Assembly: GCA_024509875.1 (NCBI GenBank)
Contig: JAMPIV010006380.1
Location: 1-64,000, forward strand
Origin: Oreohelix idahoensis
Lineage: Eukaryota; Mollusca; Gastropoda; Stylommatophora; Oreohelicidae
Direction: 5' to 3'
DNA: 64,000 nt
Part shown: positions 38,501 to 47,500 of the stretch, in pieces
Numbering within the stretch: position 1 is the stretch's first letter
Layout of the letters: each line of letters starts with the position of its first letter
The notes under the pieces: generated by a model
Database searches by the model: none
The model's input: only the letters and a program-made list of their open reading frames with translations
Told to the model about the DNA's origin: nothing
Made by a program: the position numbers and the translations under genes

Positions 38501-41500
38501 TAGATGTCACTATAATAGGGTGACGTAGTAAGGCGCTGCATAGGCAGGCAATGGTCCTTCTTGACCTTTCGTCGTGTGCACTCGTCCAAGTAGGACGTGG
38601 ATTATCATTGCTCCCAACATTAATGAATTATACAGTCTTCCTACGTGGCTAAGAATTAACGAAGGTCGCCACTTTGAGTTCTGATGCAGTGTCTGAGCAT
38701 CGTATCTTCTTCTCTTCTTTGATCCTTAGCCGCCGACCGTCAAAGCAGTCAGTGGCCATCACGCCTAGTGACGTCTTGTAGGGCAACGGCAAATTGATTC
38801 CACTTTGCTCGGTCGGTGGCCATCCTTCGTACAGTGCCCCAACTCTGGTTCATTCTTTGCATCTCAGCCTCTACAGTCCTCCACCAGGTTGTTTTTGGTC
38901 GGCCTCTCTTTCGTTTTCCTTCAGGGGTCCAAAGCATAGCTGTTCTTGTGATGGCATCGGGGTCTCTTCTGAGGACATGGCCAACCCAGCTCCAGCGTCT
39001 GCCAGCTATGATGGTGTGCATGTCCTCTTGCTTGCTCTGAGTAAGCAGATCTTGGTTGGTGATGGTATTCGGCCAAAAGATTCGGTGAATTTTTCTTAGG
39101 CATGTTGTGTGAAAAGAGGACAATTTCGACATTTCCTTCTCTGTAACTCTCCAGCATTCCGCACCATAGAGAAGCACAGAAAGCACACAGCTCTGATATA
39201 ATCTTAATTTTGTGCTTGTGCTGTATTGAGAGGACTTCCAGATGTTGTTTAGGCTAAAAAATATTAATGAATTATACAGTCTTCCTACATGGCTAAGAAT
39301 TAACAAAGGTCTCCACTTTGAGTCTTCTGATGCAGTGTCTGAGCATCATATATTGATGAGTAATTTCCTTATGAAGAAGGAATTCAGGGATTAATATATT
39401 AATATATATTTTTTCTTTCTTCTTCTTTCGTTCGCTTGAAATATATTGTCTATATCTGCAATGTTGTTTCTTGTATAAACTTCACTGTCTTTTGTAGTTC
39501 ATACAGAGGTCCATATAGTTTTGCTTCCAGTGTTGTTTCTCTGGGCCAGTGGGTTTGCCTCAATATATCATATTCGGGGCAATCTTGCAGTACGTGCTCC
39601 GCTGTCTGGGGTGCCTGTCCACATGTACACATGGCTGAATTGCCAATCTTGAATTTTGTATACATGTGGCTGCGGAGGCGGTTGTGTCCTGTTCTGAGGC
39701 GCAGAATGACTATTTGTTCTGATCTGTTCATAGCTTGGTAGTCATCCTGTGTTGATGTTGGTGGCTTTCTGATAGATTTGATCATCTTTTTCTTCTGATG
39801 GTACGTAACTGGTACATCCGGTTGTTCGTCTGCAGCACCTTCTTTAGCCAGTCCGTCTGCTCTCTCGTTTCCTGGTATTCCACAATGAGACGGTATCCAC
39901 TGCATGGCGACCCTGCGCTGGTTGCACAGTTCAGAAAGTAGGGCCTGTATAACTGGCAATTTTCTGGACTGAAGTGCTTGGAGTGCTGATCTTGCATCTG
40001 TCAGGAATACTACAGGCTGTGGACCGAGATTGGTGTTCAGTAGTTTCTCAGTTGCCACCTTGATTGCATGGACTTCTGCATCATAGTTGTTACAGAATTT
40101 CCCCGTTGGTACTCTGACCGTATCCCTAGTGTTGTTTGGGTATTCTATGTACACTCCTGCTCCTCCATTCTTTACTGCATTCTGTGCTGACCCATCCGTG
40201 TATACTCGGACCCAGAGGTCCTGTGGGTATTCATCATCCAGGAAACTGAGAGTGACTGTCCTACGTTGCACGCTGTTCTGTTCATCCCTGTCGAATATTC
40301 CTTTCACTTTTGTGTGGATGTGTACTGGTAGTCCATGCTCCTCTCTCCAAGGGGTTTGTTCTGGCACAGACTTTAGGGGGCTGTTAACTTCAGGCAGGTC
40401 TGAGGTTTGTCTACGAAATCGTTTGGCCTGGTGGATAAAGCTGCTTCTTTTCAGTCGCCCCATTGCTAGGTTTTGGAATCTGTCCTTCATTGGATGGCTC
40501 GGCATACAGAGGAACTTTTCTGCCTGTGTTAGCACTTTCGTGTCTCTGCGTTCTCTCAGTGCTTGTATCCTCCCCATCTTTTCCATCTCCACTATAGGCG
40601 TTGATTTCATTGCCCCCGTGATGACCCTAAGCGCCTGGTTTTGCACCTTATCTAGCTCTTGTAATGTGGTGTTTGATGCTGGACACCACGCAGCTGACCC
40701 ATATTCCAGGTGTGGTCGTATGCCCTGCTGGTAAACTTTACTAAGTATTTTCCCACTGGCTCCCCATGTGGTTCCACTTAGTTTTCTCAGGATGGCTAGC
40801 TTCCTCCTGGCCTTTGTTGCTGCCTTGTTGATGTGCTGCTTCCATGTCAGCCTATCATCGAATGTAACTCCGAGATAGGTGGGTTGTTTATCTTCTCTCA
40901 GGAGCTCTTCGTTTATCTTGATGACACCAGCTTTTTGTTTGGGAGAGAGGGTGAAGAGCGTAGTGCTGCACTTGTCTGTGTTGATGCTGACACACCATCT
41001 ATTTGCCCATGAGGTTAAGGCATCTATAGCTCTTTGTAGCAGTTTGGTGGCCACTGTTGCATGCTCATCTGTGCACCATATTACCAGGTCATCAGCGTAC
41101 ATTGCCACTTTCATTCCATGTGGTAGTTCAGCAACCAGGTCGTTGATGTAGACTAGGAAAAGTGTGGGGGACAGAACCCCTCCCTGAGGGACGCCATGAC
41201 GCAGTAGAATTTTCTTACTCTTGAGGCCATCTAGTTGTACTCGGGCTCTTCTGTTATGCAAGTATGCTTTCACCCATTTGTACATCTTACCATTCACTCT
41301 ACAATTTCTCAGTTTCTTCAGAAGCCCTTCTTTCCAAACCTTGTCAAATGCTTTCCTTAGATCTATCCATGCTGCTAGTACCAGTTTCTTATCTTGGAAC
41401 GCATCCTCAATCTCTTGGGAAAGGTAAGTTGCCTGATCTTCGGTGGAATAACACTGCCTAAAGCCCGCCTGCTGTGGTACAAGAAGGTTTTCACTTTCAA

Positions 41501-44500
41501 GGTACCACTGTAGCCTGAGGTTGATGATACGTTCCATTGTTTTGCAGAGGCAGCTTGTAAGGCTGATTGGTCTGTAGCTGGAGGCAGTGGAACTGTCTTT
41601 TCCTGGTTTTAGGAGTGGTATCATGATTGCTTCCCTCCAGGTCTGTGGAACTCTGCCTGAGTTCCAACAGATATTGAAGATCTGCAGCAGCTTTGTTTTT
41701 GCTGCGGTTCCCAAGTTCTTAATCATTTCATTGGACACTCCATCAACTCCTGGCGACTTTCTCATTTTCAATTTGGATATTGCAAGCTCCAGTTCTCTGA
41801 ATGTGATTGGTGCCTCCATAACTTCAGGTATGGTTCCATCTCGTCCTGCGTGTTGTTTCTCACGAGTCTCCTGTTGCTTCTCTGGGCTAACTTCGATGTT
41901 GTTGTCTTTAGCAAAGGAGTCTGCAAAGTGATCAGCTGCCTGTTTTCCCATGAGGATGTTTCCATCTTTGTACAGAGCAATCCTTGAGTTTCTCCCTGTA
42001 CCTTCATCGTTAAGTTGCTTTACCAGCTTCCACAGTTTCCTCGTATCTCTTTCAAAGTTCAAGGACTCTGTTTTCTCCTTCCAGCTTCTTCGCCTGGCCT
42101 GCAACTTGGCCCTTTGAAATTTGGCCTTAGCTTGCTGGTAGTTATTGTGGTGTTCTTGGCATGGACTGGTCTCTGCCTGCTTTCGAGATGTTTCCACGTC
42201 GTTGTGCAGCTGCTCTAGTTAATATATATTTTTATCGCCAGCTGTCAGTTATCACTACACGCCGACATTGCGAGTACATAGGCTGTCATGCAACAATACA
42301 TTATTTACTGTAGGAGACTGCTTGATCTATGTATTGAATTATATGCCATGAACTCATATGATGTACGTCAATTAAAATGTAAGTGATTTGTAGACCCAAC
42401 CAGGAAAAGCATCGTGAATCTTATTCAATTTAACACAGTGTTGTGTTTGACACTCACGGCATTCAATAACAACTCAGCACTACTGCTCTACCACTGTTCT
42501 CAACCCCGAACACACATAAATTAAGCGCAACAACATGGTGGCCAAAGTGTGGGGAACGATATAGTCCAGAAATTTCAACTAATTTAACAAGACTGAAACT
42601 GAGAAAGGATTATTTCGAGGCATTTTTTTTTTTCTTTCTATAACCAGCGGCACTCGAGCTTTCCAGCTCTTTCGGCCCAATGACATGTCATTGCGAGGCT
42701 GGGGGGGTCAATGGACTTTCTTCCAACCCGGTCAGGAGCTTTGCTCCTTCCCATCCACACGGGATTTATGTGCAGGAGCCGTTCAGGTTATTCAGTCAAA
42801 TTTCCGGTCGCAAACATTTCTTCAAATGCCGATGGCCGGGTTTGAACCATGAACACCTGGTCGCCAGTACAACGTTGTAGCCATTACACCAGCGCGGCTC
42901 CCATTTCGAGGCATTAAACAACTGTTCCTGTCAATTGAAAATTTTCATCAACTTCAATGAATGGCACATGCGTAATTGCTGCCATGACAACGCCCTGACG
43001 ATTTCCATCCAAAATGTCCAGTCGGTTGAAGCCTTTTTATCAATGACTTCTATCAATGACCAAACGTATGCAAGTTTCCAAGGGCCTTAATAGATCAATT
43101 AACCTACTAACACGAGGCTTGAAAGATGATTCAAGTCACCTGTCTATTTCATGACGTTGCCTATGGAGCATACAAGTATTTGCGAAGAGTTTTTTTCGGC
43201 TAACGAGCTAAGTACCATTTTTTGGGCTCAAATTTTTTCTATTAGCCATATTTTCCTCTAGGCAAACCTTCTAGCTTTTTATATCTGTTCATGCATGTTT
43301 TGTGTATTCTATATGTATAGTTATTGTTTATCCTCGTGGGAGGTTGGCGGGAATTTCGAATTTCTGTTATGTTTCTTTGGATGATCGCAGAAATTCGAAA
43401 TCGTTCTTTAGGGCCATTTGTTTGAATATTTTCTGCTAGCAAAAGATCCACTGAAGAATTTCGTGGCATACTCTGTTTGCTCCAAAATTCATTCAACATT
43501 ATCTGTTTAGTTGTACAGTTTTGTATATATATATCTCGTATTCTATTTGTACTTGGTTTCATTTTTGCTTAGTTTTGTCATTTGTTCGTGAATTTGTAAG
43601 TCTAACCTAGCTATCTTTCAGTTGTACATGTCAGTTATGTCTGTCAAAATGGGTCCTTGTCTAGTCTATTTTTAGATCTGTTGTACTTTAACCTATTTTC
43701 GGTGTTCGTGAAGAATTTTATTATGTTCTTAGAACCATTTTTGCTGTTTGTAATTCGATTTGTGGTGTGATCTTGTTTGTAATATTCTTTTGTTTACTAA
43801 TTCTGTTCTATTTTCTTTACTAACCATTCATAATATGATGTTAATATTAATTACATAAATATTTTAAAAAATATTAAATGACTGCAATAATTGCATTGCA
43901 TTGCACTAGTAGGCCATTAGCCACTAGTTATTTAGCCTGAGTAAGGCATAGTATTATAAAATATTAGTAAATAAATATTTTTTGCGGCTTACAAATAATT
44001 TGTAAAGCAATTTGCCAGTTATCTGGTTGACTAAGTGAGCGAGTCACTATAGACATTGATATGGATACGGAGAGCATGATGTCTGTGTTGGAGGAGTTAT
44101 TTGAGGATGGTAGGGAATATAATAGATTACAAGGCCCAGCACTTGAACAATATGTGATGGACCAGTTTTTATGTCAGGCGGCATGGGACTTAGATGAGTT
44201 TGTACGTATGAATTTTCACTCCGTTCCTCATATGATAATGGCTAGGGATTTAGCAGATTTACTGCATGGGAAACTTCGTATGTTTCTGGATCGACACTTC
44301 AATGTGAAACATGATCATGTAATGAAAAATATACAATATGCTATACTCGACAATGATGTTCAGGAGAAGAATAAAAAGGAGGAACACCTATGTAAGGAAA
44401 AGGCTCTTACTGATGAGCTGCAGCAGTTGAAAATAGAGTATGAGAAAAAAATGTCCGTCCTGGAATTTGATAAGGTAACACTGAAAAATACGGTGTCACT

Positions 44501-47500
44501 TCTGAAATCGGATAATTTGAAATTTTATAATTTTACTACTCTACAGAAAAAGGAGCTAGAAGATGAGGTGAACTCACTAAAACAATTACTTAACAAAGAA
44601 GAGAGTTTCGGTGCTGAAGTTGACAAGCTTAATGCAGCTTTAAGGTTGGAATGTAGTACACAGGTTATTCAGATCCAGGAATTAACATCTGAGATTACTC
44701 TTTTGAAATTACAGGGTGATATGACAGAAAGGGAAATAGATCAGAAAGAATTAACTGATTATAAGATGAAACAATATACACTCAATGAGGAAAATGGTGA
44801 ACTAAAGTCTGAAGTTAGCTCATTAAGAAAATTGCTTATCAAACAAAGAGTGTTACTGAGGAAAAATTAGTTGCCTTCGATAAATTACTGAATAATGAAA
44901 ATACTAAATATGCTGAAAAAGAAAATACACTGCAGCAGCAAATTAATGAACTTTCAGATAGGTTGGCTACAGTTGATTCCTCACTCAGTAGTGAAAAGAA
45001 AGTAGCTACTGACTTGAAAAAAATAAATAATAGGCAGAGTGAAGAGATTGCACTCTTGAATTTTGAAGGTACTAAATTAAGAAAGAGGGTTGATGGTTTG
45101 CTGGATGTCGTGTTGAGCAAGAAGATATTGTCAAACATCAGGGATGATAAACCTATTTTACGACATGCCAGTAGTACTAAGGGTAATACTAACAGTTCAT
45201 CACAACTTAAAAAGGTAAGAGTATCATTTCGAGGCAAGTACAACTTCCCTCAAAATCACTCCGATACCACTGTTTCTGACCTTCACAATACTGCCACTTC
45301 AGGGAATCAGTCCTGTCGACGCAATCATAATGTGACTGATCTTAAGAGGACTGTTCAAGGGGTCAAGAGTGAAAAGGGTGTTACAGATAAGAGTAATTGG
45401 GTTAAACATATAGTTGGAGTTAAGAATAATGTGAACGTACTTGGTAAAACTAATACCAGTCCATTGAGAAAAAAAAATGTACCTATGTCTTGTAGTTTGT
45501 CTTCTACGACATGCTTCACACCTGCACCCTCGCATGGTAAGAGTTATCATACTCAGGTCAAACAGTATGATCCATTCTATAGAGAAAATTCTACATGCAT
45601 GAGGAACAGAAATTATCATTTGCCTCTGCCAACTAGGGTTACACATCACCATTGCTCACATTTTCTTAACAATGGGACTACATTTATTGGCAAAGGTGCA
45701 TATTCACGCACGTGGTTTAATTAACTAACTTTAGTTATTTAACAGTACCGACATATAGTTATATTTCATTACTTTGATTGATTAACTAAAATATCACATT
45801 ACTTTAAAAACATTTTTCGTTCACATATTTATTAGTTAATTATTTTAATTATGCTCTACTATATTGACTGTTGACGTTTCTTTTCGTTAGTTAATATAGT
45901 TTTCTTTATTACATGTATGACATACTATGATAGTGACAACGACTTTAGACACTGTTTAATTGTAAACATCTCTGGCCGTATGTCGTAAATTTTTTTCGCG
46001 TTTCAAATTCTGATTAGATGAATTACGTTGATATATTCAACGGTATTATGATAAAAAAATTAATATAATTAATTTTTTAACCCGGTCGGGCGGAGAAACT
46101 GTTAAGGTATATTTATGTATATTACATATTGGCCCTCGTTTAGATTTCGTACCAGTCTAAATGTACGCACTTACATATTTATTTTAAGTCAACATGATAT
46201 ATTGTACACTATAAAGTATAATTAGTGAACGCGATTATGTGTAGATGTCACTATTATAGGGTGACGTAGTAAGGCGCTGCTATAGGCAGGCAGTGGTTCT
46301 TCTTGACCTTTCGTCGTGTGCACTCGTCCAAGTAGGACGTGGATTATCATTGCTCCCAACATTAATGAATTATACAGTCTTCCTACGTAGCTAAGAATTA
46401 ACGAAGGTCGCCACTTTGAGTCTTCTGATGCAGTGTCTGAGCATCGTATATTGATGAGTAATTTCCTTATGAAGAAGGAATTCAGGGAGTAATATATTAA
46501 TATATATTTTTATCGCCAGCTGTCAGTTATCACTACACGCCGACATTGCGAGTACATAGGCTGTCATGCGACGATACATTATTTACTGTAGGAAACTGCT
46601 TGATCTATGTATTGAATTATATGCCATGAACTCATATGATGTACGTCAATTAAAATGTAAGAGATCTGTGGACCCAACCAGGAAAAGCGTCGTGAATCTT
46701 ATTCAATTTAACACAGTGTTGTGTTTGACACTCACGGCATTCAATAACAACTCAGTACTATTGCTCTACCACTGTTCTCAACCCCGAACACACATAAATT
46801 AAGCGCAACAGACATATGAGAGGACTCATCTGCCGTGTATACAACCAGTGCGCAACAGGAACAATTAGCATTCATACCCTTCGACATTTGCTGCGGGAGA
46901 CTGAGCACCTATGGGTTTGCCCGGAGTGCAATGACGTCGATTCTGATTAACAATAACAAATCCCAGGTTGAAATGAAGAACAGTAGGATGCGTGTCCGAT
47001 ATGTGGGCGAATTATTTAGATGGCATCGAATAACACGTCCCGCTATAAATCACTTCAACCTATAGCAGTAGGCCTATAACTACACAATAGTGTAGTAGGC
47101 CTTGGCCTAGGGCCTATATGTTTTCGTGTTTGTTGTGTAGGCCCTATTGACGCCACTTTGTCATACGCTGGATGTGCTGCTATATGCTTAAATAAAACTG
47201 TTATTTATATTCTACACATCCAGTACTGCTGCATACAGGGAAGTAATTTATGATTACCGTTTCTTTTTGTAGGCCTAATTACTTATAAATAGCCTATTCG
47301 GACTGCGACTAGTACGGAATTACTTGTCCGATATTGTGCTAGCGAATATTACAAGAACCTGTGAAATGTCTTTTGAGTTAAAAATGCAACAATACGGCGG
47401 ACGAAAAAAAAAACATCATCGCGAGCTTTGGACTGTGTCTGAACAGAACATACAAAGAAAGACGTTACTTACTAAGTAGGATTTCTATTGAATCTTCGGT

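Larger units (their letters stand above)
38359..42531 (+). repeat. 5' LTR of element 1, split by two LINEs
   Basis: Pieces 38359-38705, 39352-39413 and 42234-42531 align in order with the 3' LTR 46100-46810. Removing insertions and duplicated target sites leaves about 707 bp. Only scattered substitutions, mostly transitions, separate the two LTRs. Confidence 0.93.
38359..46810 (+). mobile_element. LTR retroelement 1, pol-less, coiled-coil gene, with nested insertions
   Basis: The LTRs are bounded by TGTTAAGG...GCGCAACA, with a 711-bp 3' LTR at 46100-46810 and an interrupted 5' LTR at 38359-42531. Right after the 5' LTR is a primer-binding-site-like TGGTGGCCAAAGTGTGGGG (42535). A purine-rich GGGCGGAGAAAC precedes the 3' LTR. 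The internal region (42532-46099) contains one recognisable gene, a coiled-coil protein; no protease, RT or integrase is seen. It inserted into the RNase H LINE, which continues at 46811. The flanking five bases TACGT and GACAT match only partly, so the target duplication is unclear. Confidence 0.88.
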
